A stretch of 37,080 bases of DNA, taken from the NCBI RefSeq assembly GCF_009923995.1, contig NZ_RFSK01000059.1:1-37080 (forward strand), in the 5' to 3' direction. The DNA comes from Janthinobacterium sp. (GTDB taxonomy: Bacteria > Pseudomonadota > Gammaproteobacteria > Burkholderiales > Burkholderiaceae_D). The translations under genes and the position numbers were made by a program. Under the pieces are notes generated by a model, which was not told the origin of the DNA, did no database searches, and saw only the letters and a list, made by a program, of their open reading frames with translations. Positions 9,201 through 15,095 of this stretch are shown one piece after another. Within the stretch, counting starts at the first letter, position 1; each line of letters starts with the position of its first letter.

Positions 9201-11897
9201 CACGGGCGGCAGGAAGATGATGGCCAGCACGGCCGCGCTCCAGAAGGCCACGTGCGGCAAAAAAACCCATACCAGCAGCAGGGACAAGGTGGTGGCCGGC
9301 GCCACGACGCTGCGGCGCAGATTGTCGAACAGCTTCCAGCGCGACAGCATCGACAGGGGATTGCGTTCGCGCTTGCCGGCGCGGCCCGGCACCCTGCCCA
9401 GCAGCCAGCCGATCAGCTGCCAGTCGCCGCGTATCCAGCGCTGGCGGCGGCTCACGTCGGCGTCGTAGCGGGCCGGATATTCCTCGTACAGCTCCGAGTC
9501 GCTGAGCAGGCCGGCGCGCAGGTAGCAGCCTTCCAGCAGGTCGTGGCTGAGGATTTTATTGTCGGGCAGGCGCTGGCCCAGCACGCGCTCGAACATGTCG
9601 AGGTCATAGATGCCCTTGCCGATGAAGGAGCCTTCATAAAACACATCCTGGTACAGGTCCGAGACGGTGCGCGTGTACGGGTCGATGCCCGGTTCGCCGC
9701 CGCACAGCAGCTCGTAGCGCGAAGCGTTCGCGCTGGGCAGCGCGACGGCCACGCGCGGCTGCAGGATGCCGTAGCCGGCCACCACGCGCGTGCCGGCCGC
9801 GTCCAGCACGGGGCGGTTCAGCGGGTGCATCATGGTGGCGATGAATTCGCGCGCCGCGTCGCGCGGCAGCAGGGTATCGGTGTCGAGCGTGATCACGTAC
9901 TTGATGGTGCGCAGGCCGCGCAACTCGCCTTCCACCAGCGAGAATTTGTCGCGCGCGCCACCGCGCAGGAAAGCGTTCAGGTCGGACAACTTGCCGCGCT
10001 TGCGCTCCTGCCCCATCCACGCATTCTGCTGCGAATTCCACAGGCGCGGACGGTGCAGCAGCAGGAACGGTACCACATGGCCCAACTCTGCGCGATCGGC
10101 CGGCTCGCCGTTTTCCTTGAACTCGGCACCCTCCACGCGGTACTTGTCATTCAGGCCGCGGATGGTTTCCTGCGCCTGGCGCAGCAAGGCATCATCGCCG
10201 GGCAGGGTTTGCGCGTCCGCATCGACAAAGTCCGTCAGCAGGCAGAAACGCAGGTTCGGATCGCGGTTGGCCAGGTAGCGCACTTCCAGCGCTTCGCACA
10301 GGGCCGCCACGTTGTCCCGGCTGTAGATCAGGGTCGGCACGACCACGATGCCGCGCGCATCCGACGGAATGCCGGCCTGGTAATCCATGCGCGGCAACGG
10401 ATGCGGCGACGTCATCAGGGTCGCCAGCCAGTTCACCACGGCCACCGCCAGCTGGCTGCTGCCCAGCAGCGCCAGCACGCCCAGCGCCACCAAGGGCCAG
10501 CCCTGCACGCCATGGCGCACGGCGCGCTCGAGCAGCAGCGCGCTCGTGGCCAGGGTGAGGAACGAGATCGCGCCCAGGTAGACGGCCAGCGGCGCGGCGC
10601 GTGCCGTCTGCTGCAGCGCCTCGACGAAGGGCAGCTTCGCACCGGCCTGCTTTTCCAGCACCAGTACGCCCCGTCCTACCAGGTAAAAGCCGATGTGGCC
10701 GCGGCGTACGTCATTGCCATTGCCGTGCGTGTGCGCCAGCTGCACCACCATCTCGGCCACCTCCACTTCGCTGCGCGCGCTGCGCTTGGCGATGCGTTCG
10801 ATGGCGTGACGGTAGCTGTCGCGCGTGGCGAAATCCATCAGTCCATACGTGCCGGCCGGATCGAGGCGCAGGGTCTGTTCGACCACGCTCATGGTCTCGA
10901 CGAATTCCTGCCAATCCATGGTGCCGAGAAAGCGCAGGCTGCCGATGCTGTTGGCGATCGATACCTGGTCGGCCGCCTGCTGCCCGATCTCGGACTGGAT
11001 CTGCTGTTCGATGGTGAGGCCCGATTCGGCCAGCTTGTGCGTCAGCCACGACAGGGCCAGGGTGAGCGACGGGCTCTGCCCCTGCAGGCGGCGCGACAGT
11101 TCCGCCACGAAGGCGCTGGTGATGGGCGGATTCGAGCGCGCCATGTCGGCCACCAGCAGGATCAGGCCGCTGGGATTGCGCTCGGCGATCTCCGTCATCT
11201 GGTCGGCCCAGGTGTTGGCCAGGTCGCGCTGCATGCGGTCGTCGGCCACGCGCACGGCCACGCGGCGCAGGTTTTCGATCAGCGCCAGGCGCAGCATGAT
11301 GGGCACGGCCCACAGTTCGCCCAAGGTGAGGGTGGCGACGTCCTGGTAGGCTTCGACGAAGTGGCACAGGTTTTCCAGGTCGACGCGGCCATCGCCATGC
11401 GAGATGATTTCCAGCGCAATTTTATACACGCGGGGGCAGCCCGCATCGGGACCCGACGTCAGGCGCGGCAGCTCCTTGCTGTAGTTCTTCGGCAGGTGGC
11501 GCCGCGTGGTGCGGATCTGCTCTTCGATCAGGTAGAAATTATCCAGCAGCCATTCCGATGCGGGCGTCACCTGGCGCCCGCTCTTGACGGTGGCCGTCAG
11601 TTCATTGACGGTGGCCGTGATCAGGGCCGCATTGTCGGCCAGGCGCGCCAGCAGGCGGTCGCGGCCATGATGCCGTCCCACCACATGGCCGGCGGCCACG
11701 TGCTTGCCATGGGCAGCCATCTGCATGGCACTGAATAATTCCGAACGCAGGGGCAAGGCATCGTCGCGCGCGGCGTCGAAGGTATCCTGTGCCAGGGTGG
11801 TGTCGCGGAAGATTTCCCTGACTCTGGAAAGCTGTTCCTTGATCTGTTGCGTGACGACTGCTGTGTACTCTTTCAACTTGGGCCTCGCTAGGTGCAC
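3186..11897 (-). CDS. ndvB: Cyclic beta-1,2-glucan synthase (NdvB/ChvB type)
   Basis: A giant inner-membrane enzyme of 2903 codons, close to the ~2800-2900 usual for the family, that makes cyclic beta-1,2-glucan from UDP-glucose for the periplasm. Visible parts in order: an N-terminal ~430-residue region; membrane helices ~435-485; a GT84 glycosyltransferase domain with the D-x-D region TLDTDTLLPRD near residue 665 and the RRQRWIRGDWQ motif near 820; more helices ~860-905 and ~990-1030; a glycoamylase-like segment ~1450-1560 (ISESGYN, RAFGVPGLG, VHHQGMG); and two GH94-like halves, the last with the phosphorylase-type DWNDG near 2587, which in this family trims chain length. The GTG at 11897 gives the longest frame but has no ribosome site. 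The in-frame TTG at 11876 has GAGG six bases upstream and may be the true start. No ndvA-type exporter lies beside it. Confidence 0.93.
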   Translation of the reverse strand: MHLARPKLKEYTAVVTQQIKEQLSRVREIFRDTTLAQDTFDAARDDALPLRSELFSAMQMAAHGKHVAAGHVVGRHHGRDRLLARLADNAALITATVNELTATVKSGRQVTPASEWLLDNFYLIEEQIRTTRRHLPKNYSKELPRLTSGPDAGCPRVYKIALEIISHGDGRVDLENLCHFVEAYQDVATLTLGELWAVPIMLRLALIENLRRVAVRVADDRMQRDLANTWADQMTEIAERNPSGLILLVADMARSNPPITSAFVAELSRRLQGQSPSLTLALSWLTHKLAESGLTIEQQIQSEIGQQAADQVSIANSIGSLRFLGTMDWQEFVETMSVVEQTLRLDPAGTYGLMDFATRDSYRHAIERIAKRSARSEVEVAEMVVQLAHTHGNGNDVRRGHIGFYLVGRGVLVLEKQAGAKLPFVEALQQTARAAPLAVYLGAISFLTLATSALLLERAVRHGVQGWPLVALGVLALLGSSQLAVAVVNWLATLMTSPHPLPRMDYQAGIPSDARGIVVVPTLIYSRDNVAALCEALEVRYLANRDPNLRFCLLTDFVDADAQTLPGDDALLRQAQETIRGLNDKYRVEGAEFKENGEPADRAELGHVVPFLLLHRPRLWNSQQNAWMGQERKRGKLSDLNAFLRGGARDKFSLVEGELRGLRTIKYVITLDTDTLLPRDAAREFIATMMHPLNRPVLDAAGTRVVAGYGILQPRVAVALPSANASRYELLCGGEPGIDPYTRTVSDLYQDVFYEGSFIGKGIYDLDMFERVLGQRLPDNKILSHDLLEGCYLRAGLLSDSELYEEYPARYDADVSRRQRWIRGDWQLIGWLLGRVPGRAGKRERNPLSMLSRWKLFDNLRRSVVAPATTLSLLLVWVFLPHVAFWSAAVLAIIFLPPVFSALYDLLRKPRDTLWRQHLAAFERRCGVQFSHAMLTLVFLPYEAWISLDAIARTLWRLGVSHKHLLDWRASNLHTSSGSQADSWRAMWCSPALALATFGALLVWRPDALPAAAVVLLLWLAAPAIAWWISRPIERAVARLSAEQGRFLHGVARKTWAYFDTFVGPDDHWLPPDNMQEHPALVVAHRTSPTNIGLALLANLTAYDFGYVTMGQLIERSRATLHTMGELERFQGHFYNWYDTQTLKALQPMYISTVDSGNLAGHLLTLQPGLVELYDAPIVGAQTVQGIRTTAQVLQEFIAAEGEGKAMRDNLALLQAPVAPASLGEWHAYLGAANGAADALLSLTLQSEDGELAMWTGALARQCRAALAELLQLAPWAAQAGVDAAWMRMPTLRELANLETPEGTSPELAALLAQGREQAGRYMRDIAHAAGQARDFAQIEYAFLYNPSTKLLAIGYNVSERRLDPSYYDLLASEVRLASFIAIAQGQLPQEHWFALGRQLCMVAGQPVLLSWSGSMFEYLMPLLVMPNYPNTLLDQTYHSVIEAQIDYGRQRDVPWGISESGYNTVDASLNYQYRAFGVPGLGLKRGLADDLVVAPYASMMGLMVQPEASCQNLQRMQAAGYMGRYGFFEAIDFTTARLPRGQTSAVIRSFMVHHQGMGFLALSYLLHDRPMQRRFESDPLLQSALLVLQERTPQAGAFYSNTAELAVLRSGAPEQAMPMRILTQANSAVPETQLLSNGRYHVMVSNAGGSYSRWKDLSVTRWREDSTRDNWGNFCYLRDLDDGEVWSTMYQPTLAEPKKYEVIFSEGRAEFRRADHGLDLYTEIVVSPEDDIEIRRTRISNNSNRQRRIEITSFAEVVMAPAAADAAHPAFSKLFVQTEILAQENAILCTRRPRSKDEQMPWLLHVMTVHDAERYEVSFETDRARFIGRGNTAQLPQALQEGGPLGGGHGSVLDPIVAIRYVITLAPDQAVTVDSVTGMVEQREAALHLIDKYQDRHLADRVFELAWTHSQVVLRQLNASEADAQLYARLANAVIYPNASLRAEASVLIKNQRGQSGLWAYAISGDLPIVLLQIRDVANIELARQMVQAHAYWRLKGLVVDLVIWYEEQSGYRQLLHDQIMGLIASGIDAQAIDRPGGIFVRLAEQIANEDRILLQSVARAIISDLRGTLAEQVKRPPSPVLRMPPLLQDPTRVHGGVPHRAPARELILKNGLGGFTPDGREYVITTGEDTQTPAPWSNVLANAQFGTVVSEGGQAYTWSENAHEFRLTPWQNDPVSDLSGEAFYVRDEQSGHFWSPTSLPARGSGDYVTRHGFGYSVFEHSEGGIATELCTYVALDAAVKYSVVKVRNDSGVPRRLSVTGYVEWVLADLRAKSGMHVATEVDTISGALFARNNYNTEFSGRVGFFNTDASIRSITCDRNEFIGRNGSLAQPAALRRVRLSGKAGTGLDPCAAIQVPFELQPGQEREIVFILGVGGRRNADASTMVQRHAGKETARATLEKVRAHWEGTLGAVRIETPDPSLDVIANGWLMYQTIACRLWARSGYYQSGGAYGFRDQLQDAMAMIHTAPQLLRGHLLLCAAHQFVEGDVQHWWHPPSDRGVRTHCSDDYLWLPLAVCRYVIATGDVNVLSEVAPFIEGRAVKPEEDSYYDLPVRSGESADLYEHCVRAIRHGLRLGVHGLPLMGSCDWNDGMDKVGEHGKGESVWLAFFLYEVLQRFAEVAVLRGDAVFAQFCRDEAEKLAANVEEHAWDGEWYRRAYFDDGTPLGSHTNEECQIDSISQSWGVLSGAANKERVAGAMRQVDARLVRRDSGVIQLLDPPFDKSSLNPGYIRGYVPGVRENGGQYTHAAIWTAMAFARLGESDKAWELLRMINPVRHAGDAQAVARYKVEPYVVTADVYAVAPHVGRGGWSWYTGSSGWLYRLIVESLLGLTREANMLRVVPNMPAEWNTFKLHYRFGGSSYAITVEKAQGRPVGLSLDGVAQAGDSIALRDEGREYAVLLLL

Positions 11898-12163
11898 GCA
11901 GGCAGCCGGCGGCCACTGTCACGCGGGCCCAGTCAGGAGAAACAAGATCGGACACTGGCGAAGACGGAAAGCGAAGCGCCGGAGCGTTGCGACGAATCTC
12001 AGGGTAGAGGGAGATTTTCTGAACTTCATCGTAGGGGCGCACTGCGCGCAAGACCGTGCGCTAGCGTACATACCGGGCGTTTTAGGGGCGTGCAAGCAAA
12101 GAAATCAGCACGCTGAACGGAAGAAAAATGCCGACAGGAAATGAACAGCGACAGGCAAAGGAC
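11898..12163. other. Non-coding gap upstream of the glucan synthase gene
   Basis: I see no convincing gene here. The stretch must hold the glucan synthase promoter. The best I find on the minus strand is TTGCAC (12095-12090) and TATGTA (12072-12067) with a 17-base spacer, only 3 of 6 matches in each box, so it is weak. GC-rich repetitive bits (GCGCACTGCGCGC, GTGCGCTAGCGTAC) lie at about 12038-12069. Confidence 0.4.
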
Positions 12164-12191
12164 GGCACCGCGCGCATCAGGACGCGGTGCC
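12164..12191 (-). terminator. Hairpin after the desulfurase-rhodanese gene (terminator candidate)
   Basis: GGCACCGCG (12164-12172) and CGCGGTGCC (12183-12191) form a perfect 9-bp stem, 30 bases beyond the stop of the minus-strand fusion gene. On that strand it is followed by GTCCTTTGCC, a poor U-tract, so termination may be inefficient or the hairpin may stabilise the 3' end. Confidence 0.4.
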
Positions 12192-12220
12192 AGATTTCAA
12201 AAGGACAACTTCAGACTGCC

Positions 12221-14269
12221 TCAGGCCGCGATGGCCAGCGGATGGTGCGTGGCTTCCGCCATCGCCATGCCGCCGTTGAGCTGCCAGGCGGCGGCATGGC
12301 CCAGACGGCGCAGGCAGGCAGCGGCGCGCGCGCTGCGGTTGCCGCTGCGGCAGAAAAAGACCAGCGGGCGCTGTGGCTGCCCCAGCCATGCGTCGACCTG
12401 CCCTGCCAGGCGGCTCAGCGGCACGCTGCGCACTTCGCAGCCCTCGAACACCTGTCCCGTGCAAGCCGCGTGTTCATACGCCTCGCGCACGTCGACGAGG
12501 ATGGCCTCCGGATGCTGGTGCAGGAAGGCCGGCAGGCCGGCCGCGTCCAGCTGCAGTTCGGCGCCGGCAAGCACGTCCCCCTGCAACGCGCGCACGGTGC
12601 TGCAGATGCTGCTGTCGTCGCCCGACGCGCACAGCACCGTGTCCGCCGTCACGAGTCCGGCAAGCCGCAAGGATGCGACAGCCTGCGGCGTCAGGGCACC
12701 GATGAAGGCAAAGCGCTGCTCCAGCAGGTACACATGCGTGTCCTGGCTGTCGCCGCACTCGATCCGGCGCAGGCGCTGCTGGCCCAGGGCCAGCTCGCCG
12801 TCGATGTCAAGGTGGCCCACTTGTTCCATATCCAGCTCCTGCAGCAGCGCCAGGCGCGCCACGCCGTGATCCACAGGCGGCGCCGTGTGCACGATGGCGC
12901 GCAAGGCCAGCTGCTGGCAACGGATGAAAGCGGCCAGGCGCGGCACCAGTGCGGCGGCGGGATCGATGACGACGCAACTGGCGCTGGCGGCATCGGCGAG
13001 CAACCAGGTGTTCTGGCCATCGACGCTCAGCTGAATTATGCCGTCCTGCGCGCCGTCCTGCGGCGACGGCGCCAGCGCCGACGGCAGCAGACAACTGCTG
13101 CGCAACGCTTCGCCGCAGCGCTCGATGCGCGCGCAGGCGGCGGCGATGGTCGCCGCGTCGATCAGAGGGCCGAACGACAGGCGGATGGCGGAACTGGCGC
13201 GCCACTGCGGCACGTGCATGGCTTCGAGCACATAGCTGGGCAGGGCCTTGGCGGCGGAGCAGGCGCTGCCCGAGCTGACGCGCACGCGCGCCGCGTCGAA
13301 CAGGTCCAGCAGCTCTTTCGAGGACAGGCCCGGCACGGAAAAATTGAGCGTCGTCGGCAGCGACAAGTCGCCCGGCATGTTGAAGACGATGCCGGGGAAC
13401 GCCTGTTCCAGGCTGGCCATCAGGCGCTCACGGAAAACGCTCAGCTCGGCGTGGCTGCGAAAGGTCGTCCCGTCTTCCAGCGCGGCCAGCACGGCGCCCA
13501 GGGCCGCGATGCCCGCCATGTTTTCCGTCCCCGAGCGCAGCCCCGCTTCCTGGCCGCCGCCCATCATCAAGGGCGTGAATGGCGCGCCCGCGCGCACGTA
13601 CAGCATGCCGATACCTTTCGGGGCATACAGCTTGTGGCCGGAAAACGGCGCGTAGTCGATGCGCGTGGCGGCCAGGTTGAGTTTCAGCTTGCCCAGCGCC
13701 TGCACGCAGTCGACCATCCAGTAGGCGTCCGCGCCCCGTTCCTGCAGCAGTTGCGCGATGGCGGACAAATCGCTGACGACGCCCGTTTCATTGTTCGCCG
13801 CCATCGTGCACAGCATGGCGGCGTCGCCGATCAGCGCAGCGAGCGCCTGCAAGTCATGGCGCCCCTGCGCATCGACGGGCAGCTTGCGCACTTCCAGGTT
13901 CAGGCCCAGCAAACGGTTCCAGTGCGCCAGGCTTTCCGGCACGGCCTTGTGTTCGGTCGCGCCGTACAGCAGCAGGCTGCCGATGCGCTGACCCGCATCG
14001 CGCCGTTCGCGCAGCGCACACAGGGCCGACAAGACGGCCGTCTGGATGCCTTCGGTGGCGCCGCTGTTGAACATCAGCCGTCCCTCGCCCGCTCCCAGCA
14101 GGCGGCGCGCCCGCTGGCGCACGCCATCCATCATGGCCTTGGCCTGCAAGCCCGTCGCATGGGTGCTGCTGGGGTTGCCGAAGCCCTGCTCCATCGCCTG
14201 CCGGGCGGCGGCAACGGCGGCGGGCAGCACGCAGGTGGTGGCATTGCTGTCGAGGTAGATTTCTTTCAT
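12221..14269 (-). CDS. Cysteine desulfurase - degenerate MBL-like - rhodanese fusion
   Basis: A 682-residue cytoplasmic protein in three parts. Residues 1-~390 are a NifS/IscS-type PLP cysteine desulfurase: His107 in TEHKAV, PLP Lys213 in SGHKLYAPKG, and Cys337 in SSGSACSAA, the persulfide-forming residue. Residues ~410-565 resemble a metallo-beta-lactamase fold of the persulfide dioxygenase sort (WLLADAASASCVVIDPA, then HTAPPVDHGVA at 461-471), but the H-x-H-x-D-H ligand motif is broken and the later metal positions look lost. Residues ~580-682 are a rhodanese domain with the active-site loop CRSGNRS (Cys640). Inferred role: sulfur from cysteine is moved as persulfide from Cys337 to Cys640, for detoxification or delivery to an acceptor. 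No iscU, iscR or thiouridylase gene is adjacent, so a housekeeping Fe-S role is less likely. The gene is divergent from a DecR-like regulator. Domain ends are estimates. Confidence 0.88.
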   Translation of the reverse strand: MKEIYLDSNATTCVLPAAVAAARQAMEQGFGNPSSTHATGLQAKAMMDGVRQRARRLLGAGEGRLMFNSGATEGIQTAVLSALCALRERRDAGQRIGSLLLYGATEHKAVPESLAHWNRLLGLNLEVRKLPVDAQGRHDLQALAALIGDAAMLCTMAANNETGVVSDLSAIAQLLQERGADAYWMVDCVQALGKLKLNLAATRIDYAPFSGHKLYAPKGIGMLYVRAGAPFTPLMMGGGQEAGLRSGTENMAGIAALGAVLAALEDGTTFRSHAELSVFRERLMASLEQAFPGIVFNMPGDLSLPTTLNFSVPGLSSKELLDLFDAARVRVSSGSACSAAKALPSYVLEAMHVPQWRASSAIRLSFGPLIDAATIAAACARIERCGEALRSSCLLPSALAPSPQDGAQDGIIQLSVDGQNTWLLADAASASCVVIDPAAALVPRLAAFIRCQQLALRAIVHTAPPVDHGVARLALLQELDMEQVGHLDIDGELALGQQRLRRIECGDSQDTHVYLLEQRFAFIGALTPQAVASLRLAGLVTADTVLCASGDDSSICSTVRALQGDVLAGAELQLDAAGLPAFLHQHPEAILVDVREAYEHAACTGQVFEGCEVRSVPLSRLAGQVDAWLGQPQRPLVFFCRSGNRSARAAACLRRLGHAAAWQLNGGMAMAEATHHPLAIAA

Positions 14270-14379
14270 GATGGCAGTCTGGAGATTCTATAAAAGGGGC
14301 AGCGATAACGGCTGGAACGTATGGACAGTCTACCGGCGGGCACCCGTAAAGATATGCCAAAAGACACTGCAAAACAGGT

Positions 14380-14394
14380 AATATGCAGCATATT
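14380..14394. promoter_or_regulatory. Palindromic Lrp-type operator candidate
   Basis: AATATGC-A-GCATATT is a perfect 7-1-7 palindrome, AT-rich at the ends, in the 151-bp gap between the two divergent genes and 27 bases before the regulator start. A second inverted repeat AGCAT-ATTC-ATGCT (14387-14400) overlaps it. Size and symmetry fit sites of Lrp/AsnC regulators, so binding by the adjacent regulator is a reasonable inference. Confidence 0.55.
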
Positions 14395-14420
14395 CATGCT
14401 ACCCAATTGATAATCACAAA

Positions 14421-14918
14421 ATGAATTCACCTACCGTGACCCTCGACAAGTTCGATTGCGCCATCCTGGCCGCCCTGCAGCAGGACGGCACCTTGTCGAT
14501 CGCCGCCCTGAGCGAAAAAATCGGCTTGTCCAGTACGCCCTGCTGGAAGCGGGTCAAGCGGCTGGAGGAAGAGGGCTATATCGAGAGCCGCGTGGCCATC
14601 GTCAACCGGCAGAAGGTGGGCTTGCCCGTGACCGTGTTCGTCAGCGTGCGCACCGGGCAGCACGACGAGAAATGGCTGCGCCGCTTTGCCGCCGCCGTCA
14701 TCGTCCTGCCCGAAGTCCAGGAATTTCACCGCATGAGCGGCGACATCGATTACCTGCTGAAAGTCGTCACCACCGACATCAAGGGCTACGACACCTTTTA
14801 TAAAAAACTCATCAAGGCCGTGCAGCTGACGGGCGTGTCATCCGCCTTTTCCATGGAACAAATCAAGTGCAGCACGGAATTGCCGCTGGAATTGATCGCC
14901 CACGGCTTGCCTATCTGA
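14421..14918 (+). CDS. Lrp/AsnC family regulator, DecR/CyuR-like
   Basis: A 165-residue regulator. Residues ~8-60 are the winged helix-turn-helix (LSIAALSEKIGLSSTPCWKR); the remainder is the ligand-binding RAM domain that forms octamers in the family. From memory it closely follows E. coli DecR (YbaO, also CyuR), sharing TPCWKR-KRLEEEG, the YDTFYKKLI region and the end VSSAFSMEQIK. DecR responds to cysteine and activates a cysteine desulfidase. Here the divergent neighbour is a cysteine desulfurase-rhodanese fusion, which independently points to a cysteine signal. The ATG at 14421 lacks a clear ribosome site (preceding bases AATCACAAA) but matches the family's N-terminus. Autoregulation through the palindrome at 14380 is likely. 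The family is certain; the ligand is inferred. Confidence 0.9.
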   Translation: MNSPTVTLDKFDCAILAALQQDGTLSIAALSEKIGLSSTPCWKRVKRLEEEGYIESRVAIVNRQKVGLPVTVFVSVRTGQHDEKWLRRFAAAVIVLPEVQEFHRMSGDIDYLLKVVTTDIKGYDTFYKKLIKAVQLTGVSSAFSMEQIKCSTELPLELIAHGLPI

Positions 14919-14977
14919 CGCATTTTCAGGCATCGCCGTTCATGCATGAAAAATTCACATGCTTGCCCGTTTTTTAC

Positions 14978-14993
14978 GTTGCTGCATTGCAAC
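14978..14993. repeat. Small inverted repeat upstream of chemoreceptor gene
   Basis: GTTGC (14978-14982) and GCAAC (14989-14993) flank TGCATT. It lies in the 177-bp gap before the chemoreceptor, just after a T-run (14970-14975). It may be an operator or chance. No convincing sigma-28 promoter was found in the gap. Confidence 0.2.
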
Positions 14994-15095
14994 ATAAATT
15001 AACGAAAGGCAGCGACGCAAGGGCATGGCAGGAAGCGCTGCCGGTATACTGGCGCCTTGTCTGCCCGCCGCGCAGACCTTAGTCCAAGGTTCTCC

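Noticed and set aside
3954..11738. Very long plus-strand frames (920 and 1663 codons) opposite the glucan synthase gene
   Set aside because: The minus-strand gene is unmistakable. The antisense products are Arg/His/Gln/Ala-rich without domains, as expected from GC-rich third positions.
12128..14293. A 721-codon plus-strand frame opposite the desulfurase-rhodanese gene
   Set aside because: It is low-complexity and antisense to a gene with clear PLP and rhodanese active sites.
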